Position numbers and translations under genes: made by a program
Origin: Paracidovorax citrulli
GTDB lineage: Bacteria > Pseudomonadota > Gammaproteobacteria > Burkholderiales > Burkholderiaceae_C
Direction of reading: 5' to 3'
Assembly: GCF_900100305.1 (NCBI RefSeq)
Contig: NZ_FNEY01000020.1
Span: 1-64,000 of the forward strand
Length of the DNA: 64,000 nt
Part shown: positions 38,014 through 47,555 of the stretch, in pieces
Position numbering within the stretch: position 1 is the first letter of the stretch
How the letters are laid out: each line of letters opens with the position of its first letter
The notes under the pieces: generated by a model
The model's database searches: none
What the model saw: the letters and a program-made list of their open reading frames with translations, nothing else
What the model was told of the DNA's origin: nothing

Positions 38014-39516
38014 CTACCCCGATTTACCCAAGTTGCGGGATTTTTCACCATTTCCGGCCACCGGGCGGTCCGTTTCCCGCGCAGTCGTGCCGCTGTCGCC
38101 CCAGCCGCCGCCCAGCGCGCGGATCAGCCCGACGGTGGCCGTGTACTGCGCGGTGCGCACCTGCAGGGCCTGCCGACGGTTGCGCAACTCGCTGCGGCGG
38201 GCGTCGAGCAGCTCCAGCTGGCTCACCATGCCGTTGCGGTAGCGCGAATCCGACAGTTGCGTGGCACGGGCCGCGGACTGCACGGCACGGCCCTGGGCCT
38301 CGGCCTGCCCTGCCAGCAGGCGCAGCGCGCTGAGCTGGTCCTCGACCTCGCGGAAGGCGGTGAGCACCTGGCCGCGGTGGGCTGCCAGCGCGCCCTCCAG
38401 CCGGGCGCGGGCGCCGTCTTCCTGCGCCTGGCGCTGGCCGCCGTCGAAGAGCGGCAGCGACAGCAGCGCACCGATGCCCCAGGAGCGGGCCGACCACTTG
38501 AACAGGTCGCCCAGTTCCGGCGAGGCATAGCCGCCGTTGCCCGTGAGCGTGACGGCCGGGAACCACGCGGCCTGGGCCACGCCCACGCGGGCCTGCGCCG
38601 CCAGCACGGCCGCCTGCGCCGCCGAGACGTCCGGACGGCGCGCCAGCACCGTGCCCGGCACGCCGGCGGGAATGACGGGCAGCGCCGCTTCGCCGGCCGC
38701 GGGGGGCACGGTGAAGCCGGTGGCCACCTCGCCGACCAGCAGGGCCAGCGCATGGGTCAGCACGGCCTGCTGGCGCTCCAGCGCGAGGGCATCGGATTCG
38801 GTGGCGGCCACCTCGGCCTGCACGCGCGCCACATCCAGCTCGGCCACGTCGCCGGCCCGGTAGCGGCGCTCGGTCAGGCGCAGGGTGTCGCGGTAGGCGG
38901 CCAGCCCCTCCTGCACCAGGGCCTGCTCGGCCTGCACCGAGCGCAGTTGCAGGTAGGCCTGGGCGGTGTCGGCCTGCGCCATCAGGCGTGTGCTCTGGAG
39001 CAGTGCCTCGCGCGAGCGGGCATCGAGCCGCGCGGCCTCGCTGGCCTGCGACAGGCGGCCGAACAGGTCCAGCTCATAGGACACGTTCAGCCCCGCCGTG
39101 GCCAGCGTGGCCGGCACCGGACCGCCCGTGGCCGTGTTGGCGCCGGCCTGCCGCGCCACGCCGGCGGAGGCACCCAGTTGCGGCGCGCGGCTGGCATCGG
39201 CGGAGCGCAGCAGCGCCCGCGCTTCGGCCAGCCGGGCGGCGGCCTCCTGCACGCTGGTGTTGCCGCTGCCGGCGCGCTGCACCAGATCGTCCAGCACCGG
39301 GTCGCGGAAGCCCAGCCACCACGTGCCGCGGGGCTGCGCCTCGGCGGGCGGCGCCGTGGTCCACGAGGGGGCGCCGGCCGCTTCGCTGAACGTGGCCGGC
39401 ACGGCCACGCCGGCATGCTCCGGCACCGCCGGAGCGCTCATGCATCCGGCCAGCGCCAGGGCCGCGGCCAGCGGCGCCAGCCGGGAAAGGGAATACCAGT
39501 GGGGAAACATCGTCAT
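38014..39516 (-). CDS. RND efflux outer-membrane lipoprotein (NodT/OprM type)
   Basis: A 500-residue outer-membrane channel, third gene of the efflux operon. A lipoprotein signal (LAAALALAGCMS) precedes two OEP repeats: TWWLGFRDPVLDDLVQRA and RRPDVSAAQAAVLAAQARVGVAQAAWFPAVTLTG. The latter carries the RPDV motif of the family. It forms a trimeric tunnel that completes a tripartite pump with the two upstream products. The start ATG at 39516 is 15 bases from the RND stop, with another ATG two codons later. Confidence 0.9.
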   Translation of the reverse strand: MTMFPHWYSLSRLAPLAAALALAGCMSAPAVPEHAGVAVPATFSEAAGAPSWTTAPPAEAQPRGTWWLGFRDPVLDDLVQRAGSGNTSVQEAAARLAEARALLRSADASRAPQLGASAGVARQAGANTATGGPVPATLATAGLNVSYELDLFGRLSQASEAARLDARSREALLQSTRLMAQADTAQAYLQLRSVQAEQALVQEGLAAYRDTLRLTERRYRAGDVAELDVARVQAEVAATESDALALERQQAVLTHALALLVGEVATGFTVPPAAGEAALPVIPAGVPGTVLARRPDVSAAQAAVLAAQARVGVAQAAWFPAVTLTGNGGYASPELGDLFKWSARSWGIGALLSLPLFDGGQRQAQEDGARARLEGALAAHRGQVLTAFREVEDQLSALRLLAGQAEAQGRAVQSAARATQLSDSRYRNGMVSQLELLDARRSELRNRRQALQVRTAQYTATVGLIRALGGGWGDSGTTARETDRPVAGNGEKSRNLGKSG

Positions 39517-39530
39517 GGCAAAGCTCCGTC

Positions 39531-42500
39531 TCATTCGTGCCGGCCGCGCGGTGCGGCGATCACAGGCTGGGCCGAGGCCCCATGGCCCGGCGCGCCCCGC
39601 TCGGCGTCGGTGATCGGCGCCACGTGGCTGCCGTGCTGCTGCAGTGGCCGGTTGCCCGCCAGGCGGCGCAGGACCACGTAGAAGACCGGCGTGAGGAACA
39701 GGCCGAAAGCCGTGACGCCGATCATTCCGGCGAACACCGCCACGCCCATGGCACTGCGCATCTCCGAGCCGGCGCCGGTGGACAGCACCAGGGGCAGCAC
39801 ACCCATCACGAAGGCCAGCGAGGTCATCAGGATGGGGCGCAGCCGCAGGCGGCTGGCCTCGATGGCGGCCTGCACGGGCGTGCGGCCGGCGAACTCCAGC
39901 TCGCGGGCGAACTCCACGATCAGGATGGCGTTCTTGGCCGACAGCCCCACCAGCACGATCAGCCCGATCTGGGTGAACACGTTGTTGTCGCCGCGGGTGA
40001 GCCACACGCCGGCCATGGCGGCCATCAGACCCATGGGCACGATCAGGATGATGGCGATGGGCAGCGTCAGGCTCTCGTACTGCGCGGCCAGCACCAGGAA
40101 CACCAGCAAAATGGCCAGCGGGAACACCAGCACGGCGGAATTGCCGGCCAGGATCTCCTGGTAGGTGAGTTCGGTCCACTCGAAGGAGATGCCCGGCGGC
40201 AGCGTCTCGGCGGCGATGCGCTCGACGGCGGCCTGCGCCTGGCCCGACGAGAAGCCGGGCGCGGGCCCGCCGTTCACGTCGGCCGAGAGGAAACCGTTGT
40301 AGCGCATGGCGCGCTCGGGGCCGAAGCTGTTCTCGATCTTCATCAGCGCCGACAGCGGCACCATCTCTCCGGTGGTGGAGCGCACCTTGAGCAGGCCCAC
40401 GTCCTCCGCCCGCGCCCGGTAGGGCGCATCGGCCTGCACGCGCACGCTGTAGGTGCGGCCGAACTGGTTGAAGTCGTTGGCGTACAGGCTGCCCAGGTAG
40501 ATCTGCAGGGTCTCGAAGATGTCGGTCACCGGAACGCCGAGCTGGCGGGCCTTGGTGCGGTCGATGTCGGCGTACAGCTGCGGCACGTTGACCTGCCAGC
40601 TGGTGAACAGCCCCGCCAGCTCCGGCGTCTGGTAGGCCTTGGCCATGAAGGCCTTCACGGCCGCGTCCATGGCGCCATAGCCCAGGGAGGCTCGGTCCTC
40701 GATCTGCAGCTTGAAGCCGCCCGTCGTGCCCAGCCCCGCCACCGGCGGCGGCGGGAACATGGCGATGAACGCATCCTGGATGCTGCCGAAGGCCTGGTTG
40801 AGCTGGCCCGCGACGGCGCCGCCGCTCTGGTCGGCGCGCCTGCGCTCGGCGAAGGGCTTGAGCGTGACGAACACGATGCCCGCGTTGGAGCTGTTGGTGA
40901 AGCCGTTGATCGACAGGCCCGGGAAGGCGATGGCGTCTTCCACGTTGGGGTTCTTCTTCACGATCTTGCCCATGCGGCGGATGACGTCTTCCGTGCGGTC
41001 CAGCGTGGCGCCGTCGGGCAGTTGCGCGAAGCCCACCAGGTACTGCTTGTCCTGCGCGGGAACGAAGCCGCCGGGCACCGCCTTGAAGAGGCCCCAGGTC
41101 GCGCCGACCAGCACTAGGTAGATGGCCAGCATCAGCGCCTTGCGGCCGATCACGCGGCGCACGCCGCCGCTGTAGGCCTCGGAGCCGCGGTGGAACACGC
41201 GGTTGAAGCGCCGGAAGAAACCGCCCAGCACCCGGTCCATGCCACGGGTGAGCGCATCCTTGGGCTCGTGGTGGCCCTTCAGGAGCAACGCGCTGAGCGC
41301 GGGCGACAGCGTGAGCGAGTTGATCGCCGAGATCACCGTGGAGATGGCGATGGTCACCGCGAACTGGCGGTAGAACTGCCCCGTGAGCCCGCTGATGAAG
41401 GCCAGCGGCACGAACACGGCCACCAGCACCAGCGCGATGGCGATGATGGGCCCGCTCACCTCGCGCATGGCGCGGTAGGTGGCCTCGCGTGGAGTGAGGC
41501 CCGCCTCGATGTTGCGCTCGACGTTCTCCACCACCACGATGGCGTCGTCCACCACGATGCCGATGGCCAGCACCAGCCCGAAGAGCGACAGCGCGTTGAT
41601 CGAGAAGCCCAGCAGATGCAGCACCGCGAACGTGCCCACCACCGACACCGGCACGGCCAGCAGCGGGATGATGGAGGCGCGCCAGGTCTGCAGGAAGAGG
41701 ATGACCACGATCACCACCAGCGCGATGGCCTCCAGCAAGGTCTGGATGACCGATTGGATGGAGGCGCGCACGAACTGCGTGGGGTCGTAGGCGATGCGGA
41801 ACTCCACGCCCTCGGGCATGTGCTTCTGCAGTTCGGCCATGGTGGCGCGCACGTTGGCCGAGATGTCGAGCGCGTTGGAGCCGGGCGCCTGGAAAACGCC
41901 CATGCCCACGGCCGGGTCGTTGTTGAGCAGCGAGCGCAGCGAGTAGTCGGCCGCGCCCAGCTCCAGCCGGGCCACGTCGCGCAGGCGCGTCACGGCCCCG
42001 TCGGCGCCGGTCTTGACGATGATGTCGCCGAACTCTTCCACCGTGGCCAGGCGGCCCCGGGCGTTGATCGACAGCTGCATGTCCACGCCCGGCAGGCCGG
42101 GTGACTGTCCCACCACGCCCGCGGCGGCCTGCACGTTCTGCCCGCGGATGGCGGCCACCACGTCGCCCGCGGAAAGGCCGCGCTGCGCCACCTTCTGCGG
42201 GTCCAGCCAGGCGCGCATGGAGTAATCGCCGCCGCCGAAGATCTGCACCTGCCCGACGCCGGGGATGCGGGCGAGCCGGTCCTTGACATTGAGCACGGCG
42301 TAGTTGCGCAGGTAGTCGATGTCGTAGCGGCCGTTGGGCGAGACCATGTGCACGACCATGGTCAGGTCGGGCGCGCTCTTGACCGTGGTGACGCCCAGGC
42401 GGCGCACCTCCTCGGGCAGGCGCGGCTCGGCCTGCGAGACGCGGTTCTGCACGAGCTGCTGCGCCTTGTCCGGGTCGGTGCCCAGCGCGAAGGTCACGGT

Positions 42501-42776
42501 GAGCGTCATCACGCCGTCGGTCGTGGCCTGGCTGCCCATGTAGAGCATGCCTTCCACGCCGTTGATGGATTCCTCCAGCGGCGTGGCCACGGTCTCGGCG
42601 ATCACCTTGGGATTGGCGCCGGGGTAGGTGGCGCGCACCACGACGGAGGGCGGCGCCACCTCGGGGTACTCCGAGATCGGCAGCGCCCGCAGGGCGATCA
42701 GCCCCGCCAGGAAGATGAGCACCGACAGCACCCCCGCGAAGATGGGGCGGTCGATGAAGAAACGGGAGAGGTTCAT
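39531..42776 (-). CDS. RND (HAE1) multidrug efflux permease
   Basis: A 1081-residue inner-membrane proton/drug antiporter. Expected features are FFIDRPIFAGVLSVLIFLAG at the start, the twelve-helix layout with VVDDAIVVVENVERN (proton-relay aspartates in helix 4) and the twin SAKNAILIVEFA, plus PVF near the end. Porter and docking domains lie between helices. Length is slightly above AcrB because of a His-rich tail. It is the middle gene of the MFP-RND-OMP operon preceded by a SoxR-type promoter, which suggests export of redox-active compounds. Confidence 0.95.
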   Translation of the reverse strand: MNLSRFFIDRPIFAGVLSVLIFLAGLIALRALPISEYPEVAPPSVVVRATYPGANPKVIAETVATPLEESINGVEGMLYMGSQATTDGVMTLTVTFALGTDPDKAQQLVQNRVSQAEPRLPEEVRRLGVTTVKSAPDLTMVVHMVSPNGRYDIDYLRNYAVLNVKDRLARIPGVGQVQIFGGGDYSMRAWLDPQKVAQRGLSAGDVVAAIRGQNVQAAAGVVGQSPGLPGVDMQLSINARGRLATVEEFGDIIVKTGADGAVTRLRDVARLELGAADYSLRSLLNNDPAVGMGVFQAPGSNALDISANVRATMAELQKHMPEGVEFRIAYDPTQFVRASIQSVIQTLLEAIALVVIVVILFLQTWRASIIPLLAVPVSVVGTFAVLHLLGFSINALSLFGLVLAIGIVVDDAIVVVENVERNIEAGLTPREATYRAMREVSGPIIAIALVLVAVFVPLAFISGLTGQFYRQFAVTIAISTVISAINSLTLSPALSALLLKGHHEPKDALTRGMDRVLGGFFRRFNRVFHRGSEAYSGGVRRVIGRKALMLAIYLVLVGATWGLFKAVPGGFVPAQDKQYLVGFAQLPDGATLDRTEDVIRRMGKIVKKNPNVEDAIAFPGLSINGFTNSSNAGIVFVTLKPFAERRRADQSGGAVAGQLNQAFGSIQDAFIAMFPPPPVAGLGTTGGFKLQIEDRASLGYGAMDAAVKAFMAKAYQTPELAGLFTSWQVNVPQLYADIDRTKARQLGVPVTDIFETLQIYLGSLYANDFNQFGRTYSVRVQADAPYRARAEDVGLLKVRSTTGEMVPLSALMKIENSFGPERAMRYNGFLSADVNGGPAPGFSSGQAQAAVERIAAETLPPGISFEWTELTYQEILAGNSAVLVFPLAILLVFLVLAAQYESLTLPIAIILIVPMGLMAAMAGVWLTRGDNNVFTQIGLIVLVGLSAKNAILIVEFARELEFAGRTPVQAAIEASRLRLRPILMTSLAFVMGVLPLVLSTGAGSEMRSAMGVAVFAGMIGVTAFGLFLTPVFYVVLRRLAGNRPLQQHGSHVAPITDAERGAPGHGASAQPVIAAPRGRHE

Positions 42777-42808
42777 GGTGTCGTTCTCTGCTCTCTGAAG
42801 CCCGGCGC

Positions 42809-44065
42809 TCAGGCTGCGGGCTGGCGGGCGGCGGCACGCGCCTGCGCGCCCTCGCCGCCCAGTTCGGACTTGGCGGTCATGGGCACGTCCTGCGGTGCGA
42901 CCACGGCGCCGGGGCGCACGCGCTGCAGGCCGTTGACGACGATGCGCTCGCCCGCCTTCAGGCCCGAGGTGACGACGCGCAGGCCATCGACCGGCGCGCC
43001 CAGCTGCACCTCGCGGTATTCGGCCTTGTTGCCCTCGCCCACCACCATCACGAACTTCTTGCTCTGGTCCGTGCCCACGGCACGCTCGTTGATCAGCACG
43101 GCCGGGGTGCTCTTCGCCCGGCCCACGCGGATGCGGGCGAACTGGCCCGGCATGAGCGCGCCGTCGGCGTTGTCGAAAACGGCGCGCACGCGCACGGTGC
43201 CGCTCCTCGCATCCACCTGGTTGTCGATGAGCTGCAGATGGCCCGCATACGGCGTGCCGCCGGCCGTGCCCGTGCCCATCTGCACGGGAATGCGCTCGAT
43301 GAGGGCGCGGGCGCTCTGGCCGGAGCGCAGGCCCTCCAGCGCGCGTGCCACGATCTGCTCGTCGGTATCGAAGCTCGCGTAGATCGGGCTCACCGACACC
43401 AGCGTGGTCAGCACCGGCGCACCGGCCCCGGAACCCACCAGGTTGCCCACGGTGACCTCGATGCGGCCCACGCGGCCCGCGACCGGCGCGCGCACCTGGG
43501 TGTAGCCCAGGTTCAGCCGGGCCGTCTGCAGCGCGGCCTGGGCGGCGCGCAGGTTGGCCTCTGCTTCGCGCTGCGCATTCACGCGCTCGTCGCGCTCGCG
43601 CTGGGCGATGGCGTGCTCTTCCCACAGGCGCGTGGCGCGCTCCATTTCGCTGCGGGTATAGGTCAGGCGCGCCTGGGCGGCCACCACCTGGGCGTCGGCC
43701 CGGTCCACCTCCGCGGCGTAGGGCGCGGGGTCCACGGTGAAGAGCAGGTCGCCCTGCTTCACCAGCGCGCCTTCGCGGAAGTGCACGGCCTGCACGGCGC
43801 CGGCCACGCGCGGGCGGATGTCCACGCGCTGCACGGCCTCCAGCCGGCCGGAGAACTCGTCCCACAGCGCGACGTCCTGCTGCACCACGGCCGCGACGGA
43901 CACCGGCACGGCCGGGGGCGCGGCGTCGGCGGCCGGCGCCTCGGCGTGCGAGGCGGACAGCCCGAACAGGGCTCCGCCGCCGGCCGCGATGGCGGCTGCG
44001 GCGCCGGCGGCGGTCCACCAGCGGCGCGCGGGCGAGAAGAGGGAAACGGGTTGGGATGACGGCAT
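42809..44065 (-). CDS. RND efflux periplasmic adaptor (MFP)
   Basis: A 418-residue adaptor linking permease and channel. After an N-terminal membrane anchor (WWTAAGAAAAIAAGGGALFG) come the lipoyl/barrel halves (DEFSGRLEAVQRVDIRPRVAG and YTQVRAPVAGRVGRIEVTVGNLV), with an alpha-hairpin between residues 140 and 200, then the beta-barrel and membrane-proximal domains. It is first in the operon. The start at 44065 is chosen because the anchor follows it. The upstream frame to 44230 runs through the SoxR promoter. The SoxR-type promoter lies about 158 bases before the ATG. Confidence 0.93.
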   Translation of the reverse strand: MPSSQPVSLFSPARRWWTAAGAAAAIAAGGGALFGLSASHAEAPAADAAPPAVPVSVAAVVQQDVALWDEFSGRLEAVQRVDIRPRVAGAVQAVHFREGALVKQGDLLFTVDPAPYAAEVDRADAQVVAAQARLTYTRSEMERATRLWEEHAIAQRERDERVNAQREAEANLRAAQAALQTARLNLGYTQVRAPVAGRVGRIEVTVGNLVGSGAGAPVLTTLVSVSPIYASFDTDEQIVARALEGLRSGQSARALIERIPVQMGTGTAGGTPYAGHLQLIDNQVDARSGTVRVRAVFDNADGALMPGQFARIRVGRAKSTPAVLINERAVGTDQSKKFVMVVGEGNKAEYREVQLGAPVDGLRVVTSGLKAGERIVVNGLQRVRPGAVVAPQDVPMTAKSELGGEGAQARAAARQPAA

Positions 44066-44222
44066 GGCAGATCCTTCGGTATGTCTGAAAACGGTGGTAT
44101 CGCAAGCAAAAAAGCGGGGCCGGCACCGGCCAGGCAAAGCCTTCCCCCTCCGGCCCGCGGTCCGGAAAAAATGCATCGGAGGGAAAGGCCGCGCCCCTGC
44201 ACGGATACGGCAACGGAGCCGG

Positions 44223-44253
44223 ATTCTCAAACCTCAACCATTGTTGAGGTCAA
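44223..44253 (-). promoter_or_regulatory. SoxR-type promoter for the efflux operon
   Basis: On the minus strand TTGACC (-35; 44248-44253) and GAGAAT (-10; 44223-44228) are 19 bases apart, the stretched spacing used by MerR-family activators. Within the spacer lies CCTCAA-N6-TTGAGG (44232-44249), the exact half-sites of the SoxR operator. ACCTCAAC and GTTGAGGT form a perfect 8-bp palindrome. SoxR-controlled RND pumps are known in Pseudomonas (mexGHI-opmD). I infer redox-active inducers here; no soxR gene is present in the window. Confidence 0.75.
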
Positions 44254-44255
44254 TA

Positions 44256-44275
44256 CCTTCCGTGGTGACGGAAGG
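44256..44275. repeat. Inverted repeat between pseudo-esterase stop and SoxR promoter
   Basis: CCTTCCGT (44256-44263) and ACGGAAGG (44268-44275) form a perfect 8-bp repeat with a 4-base loop, 22 bases after the hydrolase stop codon and just upstream of the -35 of the SoxR promoter. No U-tract follows. It could be a hairpin ending the hydrolase transcript or an operator for a second regulator. Confidence 0.45.
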
Positions 44276-44297
44276 AGCGTTCTTCGAAAGAGGGGTT

Positions 44298-45143
44298 TCA
44301 GCGCGGTGCCGGACATCGCCCGGCATCCAGGAAGCTCCGGAACCGCTCGCGCGCCTCGTCCGCGCACGGACAGGCCTGTGTGCCGGGCTCCAGCAGCGCA
44401 TCGGGCCATCGCTCGGCCTTGCGCAGCACGTGCAGTTCCACCGGCAGGCCGGCGGCCTTCAGCCGTGCCGCATAGGCCAGCGTCTCGTCGTGCATGGGGT
44501 CGGTGTCGCCGACCAGCAGCAGCGTGGGCGGCAGGCCCGCCAGCCGCTGCGCGGTGCCGGGCACCGCATACGGGTGCTCCGCGTCGCGCGCGCAGCGCAG
44601 GAACTTTTCCCACCCCAGCGCCCAGCGGCAGGCCTCCGCGCCCTCGGTGGCGGCCCGCAGCGACGGCGTGCCGACGCAGGGGTCGAGCATGGGCGACACG
44701 AGGATCTGCCCCGCCAGCGGCGGGTGGGACTGGTCGCGCGCCATGAGGCACACGCCCGCCGCCAGGTTGCCGCCGGCCTCCTCCCCGGCCACATAGACCG
44801 GCGCGCCCGTGCCGGCCAGCCGCGTGCGGTAGCGGTAGGCCCACTGCAGCACGGCATAGCCCGTCTCCAGCGGCTGCGGGAACGGATGCTCGGGGGCCAG
44901 CGGGTAGGCCACCGACACCACCAGCGCCCCGGCTTCCTGCAGCAGCCCGGCGATGGTGCAGCCGCTGTCCAGGTCGCCGGACACGAAGGCGCCGCCATGG
45001 AAATGCACGACCAGCGGCGACGTCTCGCCGGTTTTCCTGCGGCCGTACATGCGCACGGCGACGTCCTGCCCCGGCGCCACCGCAATGGTGGACTCGGAGC
45101 GGGCGCCGGCGGGCGTGGAGCGGGAAGCGGAGGTGGTAGGCAT
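44298..45143 (-). CDS. HSL-type alpha/beta hydrolase lacking the nucleophile serine (pseudo-esterase)
   Basis: A 281-residue member of the hormone-sensitive-lipase group by fold: HFHGGAF oxyanion loop (48-53), VAYPLAPEHPFP, and VGDTDPMHDE with the acid residue. The nucleophile elbow, GDSAGG in active enzymes, reads GEEAGG (120-125), so the serine is replaced by Glu122. The catalytic histidine expected near residue 247 is also absent (RKAERWPDAL). Both losses suggest it binds a ligand instead of hydrolysing it. It lies between the LysR gene (divergent) and the SoxR promoter. The product would have to be tested to exclude a novel mechanism. Confidence 0.75.
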   Translation of the reverse strand: MPTTSASRSTPAGARSESTIAVAPGQDVAVRMYGRRKTGETSPLVVHFHGGAFVSGDLDSGCTIAGLLQEAGALVVSVAYPLAPEHPFPQPLETGYAVLQWAYRYRTRLAGTGAPVYVAGEEAGGNLAAGVCLMARDQSHPPLAGQILVSPMLDPCVGTPSLRAATEGAEACRWALGWEKFLRCARDAEHPYAVPGTAQRLAGLPPTLLLVGDTDPMHDETLAYAARLKAAGLPVELHVLRKAERWPDALLEPGTQACPCADEARERFRSFLDAGRCPAPR

Positions 45144-45308
45144 GGGCGGTGTGGCCGGAAACGATCCGGTGCTGCAAATGTAGGGGGCCGGACCGCGACG
45201 ATAAACCAGCCGATGCGGGCCGCACTGTTTCCAAAGTCCGAACAATCGGGCACCGCGGCGCGTGTGAGAATTCGCCGGCCCGAGAAGAGGCACCGAGGAA
45301 GGAACGCC

Positions 45309-46220
45309 ATGGACCAGATCCAGGCCATGCGCATCTACGCGCGGGTGGTGGAAGCCGGCACGTTCACGCGCGCCGCGGACTCCCTGCAACTGCCCAAAGC
45401 CACCGTCACCAAGCATATCCAGGCGCTGGAAGCGCGCCTGCGCGTGCGGCTGCTCAACCGCACCACGCGGCGGGTGACCGTCACGCCCGACGGAGCGGCC
45501 TACTACGACCGGGCCGTGCGCCTGCTGGCCGACTTCGACGACATCGAGGCGAGCATGACCCACGCGCGTGCCACGCCCAGCGGCCGCCTCCGCGTGGACG
45601 TCGGCACCGCCATGGCGAGGCTGCTCATCATTCCCCACCTGGAGGAATTCCACGCGCGCTATCCCGACATCCAGCTCGACCTGGGCGTGAGCGACCGCAT
45701 CGTGGACCTGATCGGCGACAACGTGGACTGCGTGATCCGCGGCGGCGAACTCACCGACCAGTCGCTGGTGGCGCGCCGCATCGGTCTGCTGGAGTTCATC
45801 ACCGTGGCCTCGCCCGCGTATCTGGAACGCCACGGCACGCCGGCCCAGCCGCTGGACCTCGAGAACGGACACCGCAGCGTCATCTATTTTTCGCCGCGCA
45901 CCTCGCGCCGCTATCCGCTGGAGTTCCACCGTGACGGCGAGGTGATCGAGATCGGCGGCCCCTCGCAGTTGGCGGTGAACGAAAGCAATGCCTACCTGGC
46001 CGCGCTGCTCGCCGGCCGCGGCGTGGGGCAGGTGACCACCCTGCAGGCGCAGGGCCACCTGGAGCGGGGGGACCTGGTGAGGCTGCTGCCCGAGTGGTCG
46101 CATCCGCTGCTGCCCGTCTATGTGGTGTATCCGCCCAACCGCCACCTGAGCGCCCGCGTGCGCGCCTTCGTGGACTGGGCCGCCGAACTGTTCGCGCGGG
46201 AGCGGTACCTGCAGGGCTGA
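45309..46220 (+). CDS. LysR-family transcriptional regulator
   Basis: A 303-residue LysR protein of the group that includes CrgA-type regulators. The helix-turn-helix is [19 protein letters not shown], then [31 protein letters not shown]. The effector domain starts [20 protein letters not shown] and ends with [16 protein letters not shown], typical of the group. It is divergent from the pseudo-esterase gene with 165 bases between starts, so that gene is its probable target. It may also affect the efflux operon further left, though that has its own SoxR promoter. Confidence 0.9.
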   Translation: MDQIQAMRIYARVVEAGTFTRAADSLQLPKATVTKHIQALEARLRVRLLNRTTRRVTVTPDGAAYYDRAVRLLADFDDIEASMTHARATPSGRLRVDVGTAMARLLIIPHLEEFHARYPDIQLDLGVSDRIVDLIGDNVDCVIRGGELTDQSLVARRIGLLEFITVASPAYLERHGTPAQPLDLENGHRSVIYFSPRTSRRYPLEFHRDGEVIEIGGPSQLAVNESNAYLAALLAGRGVGQVTTLQAQGHLERGDLVRLLPEWSHPLLPVYVVYPPNRHLSARVRAFVDWAAELFARERYLQG

Positions 46221-46245
46221 ACCCGCGATCGCAGGCCAGCCCGAT

Positions 46246-46593
46246 ATGCTCGGCGCCATGACCGCAGACTCCCCCGACCTCCCCGGCTCCCCCGGCCGCC
46301 CGTCCTCGCCTCCGGAGGCGAACCACGCGCCCGCCCCGTCCGCCCCACCCCAGCCCCGCAACCCGCTGCACGGCATCACGCTGGAGGCCATCGTGGTGGC
46401 CCTGCAGCAGGAATACGGCTGGAAGGGCCTGGCGGAGCGCGTTCCCGTGCGCTGTTTCCAGAGCGAGCCCAGCGTGTCGTCCAGCCTGAAATTCCTGCGC
46501 AAGACGCCCTGGGCGCGCGAGAAGGTGGAAAGCCTCTACCTCTTCATGCTGCGGGACCGCAGGCGTGGCCATCCGCCCGGGAAAGGCCGCTGA
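46246..46593 (+). CDS. VF530-family (DUF2132) DNA-binding protein
   Basis: A 115-residue protein with a Pro-rich, disordered N-terminus of about 37 residues followed by the compact VF530 domain: [58 protein letters not shown]. The fold is a small helical domain related to KOW/SAP-like nucleic acid binders; the function is unsettled. An ATG at 46258 is an alternative start. It lies 25 bases after the LysR gene on the same strand and may be cotranscribed. Confidence 0.8.
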   Translation: MLGAMTADSPDLPGSPGRPSSPPEANHAPAPSAPPQPRNPLHGITLEAIVVALQQEYGWKGLAERVPVRCFQSEPSVSSSLKFLRKTPWAREKVESLYLFMLRDRRRGHPPGKGR

Positions 46594-46650
46594 ACCCTGG
46601 CAGCCTGGCGGCCAGGCCCCTGCCGAGCCCCGGGCGGCACGCCGCAGGCC

Positions 46651-47532
46651 TCAGGGCAATGTCAGGTACCGGACCGCCGCCAGCAGCGTGATGGCGAGAA
46701 TGACGAGGAATTCCAGGCGACTGGGCTTTTCCCGCAGCAGCAGGGAGGACAGCGCCATGGCCATCAATCCCGTCGTATTCAGGATGGGCCATGCCACGGC
46801 GGAGGCGGCACTGGTGATGGCGTAGATGAAAGTCACCTGGGTGGCCACCGTGAGCAGGGCCCGCACGCCGAACAGCACACCCATCGATTGCCGGAGCCCC
46901 GACGGGGCCCGCGCACTCTCCAGGAAGAGCAGGGGCAGCGAAGACCACAGCGCACGCCACACCATCACGGCCACCGCGAATGCCAGCAGGTTTCCGGAGG
47001 CCCGGGTGGAAGGGCCCTCCCCTGCCGAGAACAGCCATGGAGACAGGGTCGCCTGCAGCGTCAATGCCGCACAGACGATCGCCGCGCTCGCGATGAACCC
47101 CTGCCGCCTCTCGACGGCGCCGTGCCGCCAGAGCAGAGGCACGCAGGCCACGGTGGTCGCCACGGCGAAGGCATAGGTTTCGGCGCTCCATTCCCCGGTG
47201 AGCCACAGGATACCCAAGGGAATGAACAGGTCGGACAATTTGCCGGACACGGTCACCTGGTTCACGGTCAGTGCACGGAACGCATGGGAGTAGGCATACG
47301 CGACGAGCTGGGCCAGCCCGCTGAAGGCGACCGCCTTCCAGTCCAGCAGCCAGCCGAGCGGCGCCTCCCAGGAACGCAGGTACGCCGCTGCCGCGCACAG
47401 GAACAGGAGCGCGGGCAATGCGTTGTTGAGGAAATTGACCCGGACGATCGACAGGCCCTTGCGTCCGATCTGCTGCCGGTCTATCAGGTTCAGGACGGCC
47501 CTGCACAGGGCGGAGGCCCACGCCACCGCCAT
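46651..47532 (-). CDS. EamA/DMT-like membrane transporter of the Nudix/SAHH-like operon
   Basis: A 293-residue membrane protein with nine to ten hydrophobic segments, ending GLMAMALSSLLLREKPSRLEFLVILAITLLAA, the typical C-terminal helix of EamA/DMT exporters. A VTVSGKLSDLFIPLGILWL segment recalls helix 4 and the loop after it. The start at 47532 is preceded by AGGAGG at short spacing; a GTG two codons later is an alternative. It begins 23 bases after the SAHH-like stop and completes a three-gene operon. Likely substrate: a product or precursor of the pathway encoded upstream. The N-terminal half is more divergent than normal. Confidence 0.6.
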   Translation of the reverse strand: MAVAWASALCRAVLNLIDRQQIGRKGLSIVRVNFLNNALPALLFLCAAAAYLRSWEAPLGWLLDWKAVAFSGLAQLVAYAYSHAFRALTVNQVTVSGKLSDLFIPLGILWLTGEWSAETYAFAVATTVACVPLLWRHGAVERRQGFIASAAIVCAALTLQATLSPWLFSAGEGPSTRASGNLLAFAVAVMVWRALWSSLPLLFLESARAPSGLRQSMGVLFGVRALLTVATQVTFIYAITSAASAVAWPILNTTGLMAMALSSLLLREKPSRLEFLVILAITLLAAVRYLTLP

Positions 47533-47555
47533 GACCTCCTGCGCGGAAAAGTTGT

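Noticed and set aside
36208..39681. 1157-codon open frame on the plus strand opposite gabD and the efflux channel gene
   Set aside because: It is antisense to well-recognised genes, is rich in His, Gly, Arg and Ala as expected from high-GC reverse frames, and has no family motif.
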